DNA of 64,000 nt from Alligator mississippiensis (lineage: Eukaryota; Chordata; Crocodylia; Alligatoridae). Under the pieces are notes generated by a model. The model was given only the letters and a program-made list of their open reading frames with translations, did no database searches and was not told the DNA's origin. The stretch lies in assembly GCF_030867095.1 (NCBI RefSeq), contig NC_081827.1, positions 50,779,001 through 50,843,000 of the forward strand, given 5' to 3'. The stretch's first letter is position 1. The number at the start of each line of letters is the position of its first letter. The position numbers and the translations under genes are program-made. Shown piece by piece: positions 12,435 through 23,400 of the stretch.

Positions 12435-13625
12435 TGTCATGGCGTGGGGTCCCCAGGGATGGCTGTGATGACCCTAGGGTTCCATGACTGTGTCTGTTCT
12501 GCCTTGTGGGCACCTTCTAATCTCACCCACCATTTCTTGTTGGTTGAAATAGTAAGTTGGGAGACTGCCCATGAGTTTGTGTGATCATGGTCCTGTTGAA
12601 CCCCACTAGATCCTGCCGATCTTGGATCCCTTTCTGGGTCTCACTCAAAGTCAGTGCCTCTCAAGACACACTAAGCCTTAGGGGCTAGACGCATGGCTCC
12701 AAAACTGTCCCTTTACCACGCCCCATGCCTCGCAGGTAGTATTCAAACATTGAACCTCTGAGGCCTTGATCTAGCTCAGCCTCCTGTCATCACTGTGCCC
12801 TTGACCCCTGTCTGCGCTCCCTCACTGGTGCTGGGCTCTCCACACTGTAGTGTGCCCCCCAATGAGGTCTTCTCCTCCCCAGTAGCCTCATCCAAGTCCA
12901 CCGGATTCAAATAACAACATATTTGTAACCGGGGGTTACAAGAAATAATGGCCACAAGCTAACAGAGAGCAGATTTAGACTGGACATTAGGAAGAACTTC
13001 TTCACAGTTCGAGTGGCCAAGGTCTGGAATGGGCTCCCAAGGGAGGTGGTGCTCTCCCCTACCCTGGGGGTCTTCAAGAGGAGGTTGGGGTCATCTAGAC
13101 CCAGCACTCTTTCCTGCCTATGCAGGGGGTCAGATTCAATGATCTATTGAGGTCCCTTCCAACCCTAATATCTATGAATCTATGAATAAATACAAGCCCC
13201 TGGGCTATAACATAACAACAGCAATAACATTGGAGGTCACACCCTGCCCCTTTAAGGAGACAAGCTTCTCCCTCAACAATGTGTGCTTCCTAGCTCCAGA
13301 TAGTTTAAGAGCTCCTAGAGCCCTTTAGTCTTACCAGCGGCAGAATAGGCAACCAAGTGTCTCTGAGTAGCATTTCTACAAGAGCTCCTTCCCCCTGGCT
13401 GCTGACAGAGAACTGTCCTCCTGCCAGCCCCAGCCCTGGGGCTTATATATGCCCAGGGTCCTGTTTTCTTCTGGTCAGCTGACCAGGTGCAGGTGCCAGC
13501 TAATACCATGATTAGCTTACTGCCAAGGCAACCTGCAGCTGTGGAGCTGTGCCTAGCTCTCAGGGCTCCATAGCTAAGCTGACTATCCTCTTGAAGGAGC
13601 TGGCACACCTTAGTGCCCTGTGACA
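12435..13625 (-). mobile_element. Solo LTR, reverse orientation, with a CR1 tail inside
   Basis: On the minus strand it starts TGTCACAGGGCACTA and ends CCATGACA. A TATA-like GGGCATATATAAGCC box lies at about 13438-13455. It matches the LTR at 41138-41808 along several stretches (AGCCCCAGGGCTGGG, GATGAGGCT...GACCTCATTGGGG, the CCCTAGGG...CCATGACA end) and is also related to 51146-52235. The flanks (GAACA and GAAGG) agree at only three of five bases, so the target duplication has decayed or a boundary is off by a little. No internal retroviral genes are present. Confidence 0.65.
12905..13190 (+). mobile_element. CR1 3' end fragment
   Basis: It encodes the last RT-linked segment (antisense of the [12 protein letters not shown] text). 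The CR1 terminal text GGTCCCTTCCAACCCTA and the tail ATCTATGAATCTATGAAT close it at about 13188. It is 5' truncated, as most CR1 copies are, and lies inside the LTR, so it is younger than that LTR. Confidence 0.85.
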
Positions 13626-14328
13626 GAAGGCATTGAACAAAACATTAAAATATGCACAGTATATGAATGTATTTACACAACTTAACTCAGTATGTACACA
13701 ATAACCACATTTTTAGTTCTCCCAAACATGATAACCATTAATCCAGGTTTGCAGACACATTGAAATGATTTATGCCCAATGCAATACAGCTTCTAAAATA
13801 TACATTTCTTTTATGAATTCTGGCACACAACAACCCATCTCTGCAAAAGATCTAAGAAAAATTACAGGGCAACATCAAACATTTGTTTACATCTGACCTC
13901 CAGCAAAATCTCATTTTACTTTGGCTGACCTTTAAGTAGATGCAATAATTTTGCAACAAAGTAAACAAAATAAAAATCAGAGGTGAGGTCACATAGCCTA
14001 GAAGGTACTGAAAACAAACCCACTGATCAGCACATGACTTCTACCGGTGTAATAGGATGCTGTCAAAATTTCATGTGCAGGGCTGGACCTGCCTTAAATG
14101 TTGTTAATCTAATGGAGACATCAACCCAGATCTTAATAGCTAATTTCATAAAGTAAGTCAGAGACAGGAGTCATCAAAGTACAGTATTGGGAAAAAGAGA
14201 CCCCTCAGTTTTAACCCCACTTCAAAACCTCAAGTCACTCAGTCTTTCCTAGCTATTATAGTATTATCCTAAATGAGGATAATAATAGTTACCCACCTTA
14301 ATATTAGTTTGTATAGCACTAGGAACAT
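13626..14328. other. Unassigned AT-rich DNA
   Basis: No gene or repeat signature recognised. Confidence 0.5.
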
Positions 14329-14331
14329 AAA

Positions 14332-15086
14332 GGCTAAGTACAGACATTTGAGGGTGTTAGGAGGAGGTTAAATCAATTCAGAATGGCTGCCCAATATCAG
14401 GTAAGCCATCCTGGCTAGCCAAGAGGTTGGAGGTTCAGCAGGCTGGAGAGGATTGGGGGTTCACTGGGGGATGAGGGGAAGGTGCAACACATGGGTGGAG
14501 TGGGAGGAGCAGGTATCACCCACAAGAGGTAGGGGAACAGGCATAACCTGTGGGTGGGGTGGGGTTCCCCCCCAGCAAACTTACACCCCCATCCCTCCAA
14601 CCACCAAGACTTACTTGTTTGGCTCTGGCAGCAGCAAATGCTGATAAAAGTGGCTGCATGCAGAGCAGCTTGTGGGATGGGCGTTGAGAGCACAGGCTGT
14701 GGGGGAGTAAGGTGCCGGGGGTGGGGGTTGGAAATTGATCAGTGTCGGGGAAGAGAGGAATAAAAAGAGAAGCCCGAGGACTGGGGCCAGTGGCTGAGTT
14801 TTCCCAGCTCTGGGGCTACACAGAGGAAGAGGACAGAAGTTCCCTGCACTAGTTTGACCTAAATCAAATGAGTCTGATACTACATAGATCAAGATTTATC
14901 TTAAACTGGGTTCTGCAATTTTTAGACCTGTTGTGTACATGGAACTTCTGTTCAGTTACAGGTTTAGACTGATTGCCTGTCACTGAGACCAGGTCTGTAA
15001 GTGTAAAGTTGGCACCAAGATGAGCTAAGTTTAAATCGGGTGGCTATTTTGAACTGATTTAACCTCCTGAATGTCTGTACTTAGCC
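14332..15086. mobile_element. MITE with GGCTAAGTACAGACATT ends
   Basis: The left end GGCTAAGTACAGACATT is matched exactly by the inverted right end (15070-15086), and subterminal GAGGTTAAATCA...TTCA is also mirrored. The flanking triplets are AAA and AGA, a 3-bp target duplication with one mismatch. The interior is GC-rich (14400-14830) and has no protein signature. Length 755 bp. Same family as 44089, 54514, 55751, 59394 and 60769. Confidence 0.75.
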
Positions 15087-15089
15087 AGA

Positions 15090-15550
15090 AAGTGCTAGAA
15101 AAAGGCTAAAGGTTTTTTAAAGTTGTTTTATGAATGTTTTCAAGTCTGGGTCCATTTCCACAGAGGTCACACTTGCCACTGGTTTTGATGCTTGGTTTTC
15201 CTGGACTGTAAGAACTTTTTCCTGAGCAATGGTGATGCCCTGTAACAGCTTGATCAATGCTAGGAATCAAATCTTTGCCCCAGAATTGCAAACGACACTC
15301 TGTTTACCCTTAACAAGTAGTCCAGATTTTTTCATTGGTTGAGTCTGGTTGCTTTATAGCACATGCCCCCTCAATATAAGGCAGTATGTCACAAAAGAGA
15401 GGGAACACCTTACTCTTAGCTCCTGTATTGATTCTTAGCTCTTCATTCTTAGCAAACAGATCCTTGGCTCCTGAACTGTGTGATTAGGCTGCTCTAAGTT
15501 ACTGAAGTAACTTAGAGCAGCCCCTTCAAACCAAAGATAGGGGGCATGCA
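15090..15550. other. Unassigned DNA with a short perfect palindrome
   Basis: No gene seen. GGCTGCTCTAAGTTACT at 15488-15504 is followed at once by its reverse complement AGTAACTTAGAGCAGCC, a 17-bp stem with a loop of only a few bases. Confidence 0.6.
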
Positions 15551-15554
15551 TATC

Positions 15555-16550
15555 GGCCAGGCATACAGCCTGGCAGCATGAAGAGCAGCATCTGGCCAGT
15601 AAGTCTGTGGGATGGAAAGGGCATGGGGGAGGGGAGGGGCATGGGAGGCAGATTGAAGCCCCCACAATTAGGGAGGGTGTAGGGCTGGGCCAGGAGCAGG
15701 AGCTGCCCAGCCAGGGTGGTGAATGGGTCCCTGGGGCAGGTTGTAAGGCACAGCTACAGGCAGTTTGTGTGGACAGCACAGGTGGGTGGGGAGGGGGGCA
15801 GCTCCCCACCACTGTACAGACTCCTGGGGGAGGCATGGGGGGCATGTGGCTCCCAGTTTTGTATGCAGGGTGAGGGGCAGGCTGCCTGCTGTAGGCTCAG
15901 AGCCAGGGGCTGTGCCAGCCTTTTCCCAGAGTGGGGTTGGCCAGGGCTGTGCTTAAGGCGGGTGGAGGCAGCGTAGGCAGTGGTGGCACTGGGAAGGTGG
16001 GCTATGGGGGTGGGTGACATCCACCCCAAAATTCTCTGTAGCCCCCACTCACAGTGCTGCCACCTGCCCCTGCCTGCCCTGAGTGCAGCCACAGCCCAGT
16101 CCCCCCACTGGGAAGAGACTGATGCAGCCGCTGGCCCCAAGCCCACAGCGGGCAGCCCACTCTCGTCCCATGGACAAATCCAGGGGGCATATGTCCCCCA
16201 TGCCTCCCCTGGGAATGTGTGCAGCAGCAGGGAACCACCCTCCATTCCCACGCCCTCTGGATGAGTTGCCTGCAGCTCCACGCCAAGATCACCTTGGAGG
16301 CCTATTCACCATACTGGCCAGGCAGCACCTGCCTCTGCTCCTCTCCCTCCCTTACTGTAGGGACCTCAATCAGTCTCCTTACTCCCCTTCCCTCCCCTAC
16401 ACCTCATCCCCCCACACAGACTTACTGTCCAGATGCTGCTTTCCAAGCTGCGAAGCTCCATATTGGCTATCGAATCAGTATAGGCTGATATGGCTGGTTA
16501 ATAATTGGCCATCAACCAAAAAAATCTTATTGGTGTACCCCTAATTTTTA
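15555..16550. mobile_element. Fold-back element with ~450-bp inverted arms
   Basis: The two halves are inverted copies. GCAGCATCTGG(C/A)CAGTAAGTCTGTG near 15585 is mirrored at 16417-16440. The G-rich purine tract at 15610-15720 is mirrored by the pyrimidine tract at 16300-16420. The inner text around 15885-15945 is mirrored at 16095-16160. The axis lies near 16012. The right arm runs on into GGGGTACACCAATAAGAT (read on the minus strand, to about 16540), which looks like a hAT end; no partner end was found on the left, so the left side seems truncated. It has no real gene; the long frames on both strands are composition artefacts. Confidence 0.7.
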
Positions 16551-18534
16551 CCAATCCAAATCATTCCATAACAAGCAACTATCTGCAAAAAAACAGTATT
16601 CCAAATAGAGAAAAATGAAAATAGATACATATATGAAGGGAGTGATAAATACATTAGATACAAGAGGAATTGTATGCATTTAATAGTGTGGAGCTATTTC
16701 AGAAGATTTGATTATGGATCTAGATGAAGGGTTGTACAATGAACAGTGATGCAGTTAAGATCACACTTTACATTAGACAGGGAAATACTAGGCATTTTAA
16801 AAAGGAAAAGCTTCATTAGGACTGACCCTGTAAACTGCTGGAGTAGCTTCAACTCCAATCGACTTGAAAGGGAATTAAACTCTCTCTGAACCTCACAGAT
16901 GCCAGTTTTAGACTATCAGAGAGAAATTAGATGTGATACAGGGCATAATATTCAGTGAAGTATAATGGGACACTGAAAGAAAAACTAGTTGGGATTGCAC
17001 TATGGGACACAATTATGTTAAACAGAAGAGGAGAGCAGATATTAGGGAAGATTTTAAACAGAATGCTAAGATAGGTATAAAGGAACACTTTGGTTTGCTT
17101 GGTAGTTGGCAATATACAGACATTCTTTATACATTTAATTGGGTAAAGTATTAGAGTTTGAATGCAGAAGTTTGGATAATACGATGGCTTCAAGCACTCA
17201 CAGCGGTAAAGGCTCTCTATATTTAGGATGACTGCCAGAGAGCAGTTTAGTGTTTAGTCATTCATTTAGAGTACATTTAACATTTGGCTTATAATCTGAA
17301 GAATCCCAGCCAAACCTGAAATACTATACTCTCAATGACTGATCGTCGTTCCTGTTACCTGCGGCACTTGGAGTCTCAATCAGCTGTTAGTGCTTCTCTT
17401 GTAGGATTATAAAGGAATTGCAAATTGCACAGACTAGGAAATGGGCTGTTACTTAAAGCTTACTGATGTTTCATGTGCTTTTCAATATTTTCTGTAAAAA
17501 AGTAGATGATGGTCTTTGGGGGGAAGGGTGGCAGAGGAATAGGAGCTGTTATATAACAATATAATAATAAATAACAACAGCAACATTAATCAGAGAATCC
17601 TAATTTTTTTAGTCATTCTACTATTCATAGGTAGCCAGTAGCCACTAATATTGATATAGCCAGAAGTACACTGCAAATATACTTCATGTTTCTAGTCCAT
17701 CATCTCAAGCAGGATAAGCAAGTTCTCATAAAGCACCAGAAATGCACAAAATAAATCAAAGGATGGGCTTTTAGTTAAGTACTAGACTGGCTTTTGGGAA
17801 ATCTGCTCTCAGCTATTTTACAGCTTTCCATCATGCTTTTTGAACAAGTCATTTAGACCCTGCAAAGAGAAAGAACAATACAATTTATTCATAGAATCAG
17901 ATAAGGCAGCAGCAGGAAAAAATGAATATGCTCAGAAACATCCATGGACATAAGGCCTTCATTAACTCAATGCATAAAAAAACTTCCCACATCCTGGAAG
18001 AGGGAAGCCAGAGGAGGCATTTGAAGACACAGAAGACATACTCAGGAAGGCAGAAGCTGGCAGCTTATCACCTTTGGTGACAGACAGCACTCCTCTTCTT
18101 CAGCTGTCCAGCTGGAAAACAGGCATGAAGCCCTGGCATCAGGCAAAAAGGTACCTGCTCCAGCAGCAGGAGAAGCCAAGCCATGAACCCCAAGGGGTGG
18201 GAAGATGGAGACCACTGCTTCCATGCTCATGAGCTTCCTCTTGACTAACACTTGCCTTGGGATGATTTAGTCAGGGATGATCCTGCCTTTAGCACAGGGA
18301 CCTTTTACTTTCCTCTGATCCTATGTTCTTTTCTCCTAACTTTTGACTATCTGATCTGTTTAACCTGTTCACTTTTGAGGGGTGGAGGTACCACTTACAA
18401 TGTATTTGACCAACTCTGTTTTTCAGTAAAAATTGGGGCATCTATGTATTTTGGTCTTCTGTAGGACTGAAAGCGGCAATGGTGGATGGCAAACTTCAAG
18501 GACTGGAGCATGTCAGTAGGTGTAGAGGAAATAT
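16551..18534. other. AT-rich DNA, possible CR1 scrap
   Basis: No gene recognised. At about 18258-18302 (+) the text GATGATTTAGTCAGGGATGA...CCTGCCTTTAGCA resembles part of the CR1 3' untranslated region; confidence in this piece is low. Confidence 0.45.
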
Positions 18535-20480
18535 AGAATCATAGACAATTAGAGTTGGAAGGGACCTCAGAAGGTCATCTACTACAAAACCCTGCTCAAA
18601 GCAGGACCATCTCCAACTAGATTATTCCAGTCAGGGCTTTGTCAAGCTGGGCCTTAAAAACCTCCAAAGATGGAGATTCCACCACCTCTCTAGGTAACTT
18701 GTTCCAGAGCTTCAACACCCTCCTAGTGAGAAAGTTTTTCCTAATATCCAACCTAAATGTCCCTTGCCACAACTTGAGATCATTGCTCCTTGTTCTGTCA
18801 TCTGCCATCACTGAGAACAGTCTAGGTCCATCCTTTTTGGAACCACGCTTCAGGTTGTTAAAGGCTCCTGTCAAATCCCCCCTCAGTCTTCCATTCTGCA
18901 GACTAAATAAGACCAGTTCTATTAGCCTCTCCTCAGAAGGCATGTGTCCCAACCCCCTAAACATTTTCATTGCCCTCTGCTGGACTCTGTCCAGTTTGTC
19001 CATATCCTTTCTGTAGTGGAGCATACAAAACTGGGCACAGTACTCCAGATGTGGCCTCACCAGTGCAGAGTAGAGGGGAATAATTACTTCCCTCGATCTA
19101 CTTGCAACCAAGGTTTCCTCTAAGGTGTGCACATGTGTGGCCACACACAAGTAAAAATCTTGCCACGCACAAACTTTTTGAGGCTGCGCACCCACCCAGG
19201 GAGGAGCTGGGAGTGGAGTGTAGTGGAGGCACTGGGGCCAGCGTGGGATACTTACCGAAAGTAAGCTCCTCACTCCAGGGCAGGCAGTGGTTCCTCCCCG
19301 AGGCAGGACAGGGGCTGAGGCTGGGGGCTGGCGTGGGCTTTGCTGGCTCTGGGAAACTACTCCGCACTCCCGTATCACCTCAGGGAGTGAGGAGGCACAT
19401 GGCATCAGGGCTGGGGAGCAGAGCAGTTCCCCGGAGCTGATGCAGCCTGCAGAGCAGTTCCCAGCCCCTGTCCCCACCTCGCCATGCCTCTGGGAGTGAG
19501 GAAGCACATGGCATTGGGGCTGGAAAGCAGACCAGTTCCATGGAGCCCATGCCAGCCCCCAGCCCCAGCCCTCAGCTAGGATGACATCTAGGATCGCACT
19601 CGTGAACTGACCCCAAGTGCCGAAGGTTGGGTACATCCATCCTCAATGAATACATCATCTACTAATGGAGGTAGTAAGAACCTATAATTAATGCTGATGA
19701 AGTGGTTGGAGATTCCAAAATAAAGATGCTAAAAACCTGCAAGTATTATTTCTATTATTTTTTGTTAGGGCAGAGAGGACCCTCTCACACCCCACTCCCC
19801 TCCCCAGACATTTTTCTCACACTCTTAAAAAGCTGCAAGACCAGATGAATTTTGTGCTGAAATAAAACACCAATACAGTGCTTACTCAGCCCCCAATGCT
19901 AACTTAGTGGCTCAACTGGTGATATTGTTATACAATAACATGAGAAGCACTGTGCAACTTAAAGGAAAGGAAGATAAATGTTAAATGTGCAACTGGAGAT
20001 GAATTTGGAGCCTATGTAAAATATATATAAATTTGCATTTGTAAAAGGTATCTAACCAGAAAAGCTCTACTTTTCTGCACCATGTTTCAATGGCAAACAA
20101 TATAATTACACTCTCCTTAGGGACTCTTACCGACGGGCTGCGCTGAAAGGGAGAGGTGGGACCAAAGTGGCACGCTCACAGACTGAAGTGGCATGCTCAT
20201 GGACCACTACTCCTTAGAGGAAATATTGCTTGCAATGCTCCTACTAACACACCCCAGTATGCTGTTAGCCTTCATGGCAACAAGGGCACACTATTGACTC
20301 ATATCCAGCTTATTGCCCACTGTAAACCCCATGTCTTTTTCTGTAGAGCTGCTACTTAGCCAGTTGGTCCCAAGCCTGTAGTGATGCATGGGATTCTTCT
20401 GTCCTAAGTGCAGGACATTGTACTTGTCCTTGTTGAACCTCATGAGATTTCTTTTGGCCCACACTGCTGCAAGCCCTTAA
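18535..20480 (-). pseudogene. CR1 LINE C-terminal RT region, antisense, split by hAT
   Basis: The CR1 3' tail is at 18535-18580 (AGAATCATAGA then GTTGGAAGGGACCTC). Reading on the minus strand gives the C-terminal region with LVRPHLEYCAQF, VQQRAMKMFRGL, EERLIELVLFSLQNGRLRGD, LFSVMADDRTRSND and VLKLWNKLPREVVES. This region is open from about 19095 to 18617, so the copy is fairly young. CR1 sequence resumes at 20236 (minus strand: text antisense to CTCCTACTAACACACCCCAG) and runs to about 20480. The gap is a hAT insertion with its own target duplication. The catalytic RT core is missing, so the copy is 5' truncated. Confidence 0.9.
19108..20227. mobile_element. Non-autonomous hAT-type element inside CR1
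   Basis: The left end is CCAAGGTTTCCTCTAAGG; the right end reads AATATTTCCTCTAAGG on the other strand. It is flanked by ACTTGCAA (19100-19107) and GCTTGCAA (20228-20235), an 8-bp target duplication with one mismatch, as expected for hAT. CR1 text is continuous if the element and one duplicate are removed. The 1.12-kb interior has no transposase signature. It contains the upstream part of a 339-codon frame only because CR1 reads out into it. Confidence 0.8.
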
Positions 20481-23400
20481 ACAATGCATGGAAATAAATT
20501 TACGTTTTAGCATGGGATCCATTAAAAGCCAGCACACTGAGTCAGCAGACAATGCCAAGGACAGGAGTTTGATTTAACCAAATACAGAAATACCACTGGG
20601 GACATGAGTAGGGGCTGGAGTAGTCCCCATGTCACTTTCGCTTTCTCCCCTTCAGGTTCTACCCATCTTCCCCACTTGGACGCACCATCAGTCATTTTCA
20701 GTAGGAGGGGCAGAAGACATTCTTAGCCCTACCTCACAATAGGCAGGGCACCATGACATTGTTTAGGAAGTAGGTAGGACATTGAATTAAGAGGTGGGAG
20801 GGACCTCTATCCTCTATTAAAGAGCTGGCCTGCTTGGTTTTACCTTCAATATACTCTTCCTATGCACTTTCCTAAGTGAAACAGAATCACTGAAGAACAA
20901 CTATGTATAGAGGAGCTTCCTTCCTATTTCCATGCCAGCTATAAAAATCTGTGTAATGGCAAAAATGTGTCTTATATCTCCACATTTAGGTGCATAAGTA
21001 GCAATTAGGCTTCTTCAGATGAAATAGGATTGTACCCTAAGTTTCTAGAGAACTTCACTGTTGGAAATTTGACTGCTTAGGAAAATGGTACTACCTTGAT
21101 TAGGTGGTACCTGAGTAGGTTTTATAAGAATCTAATTTGTGGAGTAAGGCACTTAAAGTGCAGGTTATTCACCAAAGTCCTGTGGATCTAACCTTCAAGA
21201 TCTACTTCCACTTCCCCATTTATAAAGATGTCCCCCACAATGGGGTAGGAGATTTTGCATTTTTTAATATTTGTAAAGTACTCTGAGATCCTTGAATAAA
21301 AAACATTATAGAAGAGTAAATTATTTATTTTGGTATAGCATGTACAAAAGGGAAGCAGACAAAGGGAATGTATTTTATTGAGCACTAAGAAGATTCTTTC
21401 ACATTCCTGGAATGCCTGGATAAAATCTAAGATGAATGACAGAAAAAGCATTACTAAGTCCCCATGTAGATAAAACACTACTTTTCAGCTTGTACAGACA
21501 GCAAGTAAAGTTTCAGTTTTCTGTGTATTTATGCACCAAAAAAATCTCTCAACCACCTGAAAGAATATTTTGTGCTTGAAGAATTTTTGTATCTATAATA
21601 TCACGCCAATAAAATAAACACATTTCTCACAGAAATTTTAACTTTTGATTAGAATAGAACTTAGTGCTGTGGCTAAGATACAGATATAGTAATAATGAAC
21701 TTTAGAAAGCAGGAAGCAGTATCCATTAAAATGTTCATAGCTAATACCATCTCCCACCACAATCTTTGCCATTTATGTACATGATAATTAAAAGACTAGA
21801 GATTTTTAGTCTTGAAAAATTACTGTCAGCAATAATGTTAGTAAGTGGATAGTGATACACAAATACAGTGTCAAAATCAGCAATATCATTAAATGATTAA
21901 GTTGGTATTATTATTATTACTATTATTATATCTCAATGCATAAAAAAGACAATCATATTTTTTCCACTGAAGACAGCGTTGAATTGTGAGCAAAGCTCAG
22001 AGGAAAAGTATATAGTAGATTTGATATCATAGAGTGTTTGATTAAATCAAGGGATGATATCACAACCTCTAATTTCATTTTGAATCTGTACTTTTCTGAC
22101 ACATCTTGGTTACTAAATGAGAAATCAGTCTACAGGACTTTGGTCCCATACAACTCAATGGAAGTTCTGCCTTTGGTTTCACTGGAGTGAGGTTTTACCC
22201 TAAAATTTTATCTAGAGAATTTGAGTGGCTATGGAAATGTTTATAAGTTCACAAAAACTGTTACCGTTGAACTAATTTAATTTTCTATTCTTGCTGGTGG
22301 AATACATTAGAAATACCTTATTTTAATTTCTGGCAAAGTAACTTGCAAATATTATAGTGTTATTGCCAGTAATTAGTTACACCTGTGCTTGTTATATCTT
22401 CCACACATTTAACATGACAAGATATAGATATACAACAGATACAGATAAGAGGTAGTTGACACAACTATACACATATATAAAAGCTGCCTGTCACTACCTT
22501 AAAAATAAATACATGACCAGTTATTTATTCTGTTAAAAATCCATTAATCTTCATTATAAAATATATACAGCAGTTATAATTCCAGCAATAATTACCAAAA
22601 CAGAAGTCTAAGTCACAATGAAGACACAGGGAAAGTGCATTAGTTATTGTGACAGGTCTCTATGAAGAAACACTTGACTAGTGTTTAAAAAGAAACATGA
22701 GTGATGAAATTCATCTGGTCTAATGACCAGTTAGCATAGCAAATGAATGGACACATTAAAATACTTCGGAGGCAAATGCCAAATAAAAATTCATATGTTG
22801 TTTTTGGTTATCTATGAATTTTTACCATACTACTGGATCATACAGAACTGATGCTGTCAAAGCAGCCATCAAGGACAGAAGTAATTGGAACTGCTAGGTA
22901 AAAAGACAAGCCCCATTCAGGTACTCCCTGCCACTCCACCAGTCGTGACAGAAAAGCTCTAAGAACTGCAGGTAGAGATTTAGAATGATGAATAGATGCT
23001 ACACGGTTAGTAAGGAAAAAAAAAAACAACCTTGCAAATTTAGTTTTACTTTTCTGGAAAAAGAGATAAAGTGTTATCAAAGAAGGTTTGGAATGTGTGA
23101 CTTTGAGCCTAGGCCCCAAAGATGACCACTGAAAACCAACAGATTTAGGTTTGCTTAATTTCTAGGGGAGAGAGGGTCTTTTTTTTTGTATTTTTTTAAT
23201 TACATATATGAGGTAGGACTAATTGATAGCCTCATTTCTCTAAAGAGTTTAAAAATAGTTTCTCAATTTGTTGTCTTCAAATATTTAAAGACCAATTCCC
23301 TTATTTGCCTTCACTTGTACTTGATATTGAAGTAAATATTGATTAGTTTGCCTGGCATTCTCCTGATAACCTTTTTGAAAACTGTTACAGTATTAACTTT

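Noticed and set aside
15435-16544. Several open frames of 90-175 codons on both strands
   Set aside because: They are mirror products of the fold-back arms; proline-, glycine- and cysteine-rich readings reflect GC composition.
18617-19636. 339-codon open frame on the minus strand
   Set aside because: Only its last part is CR1 RT; the first part is hAT filler read through by chance, so it is not a gene.
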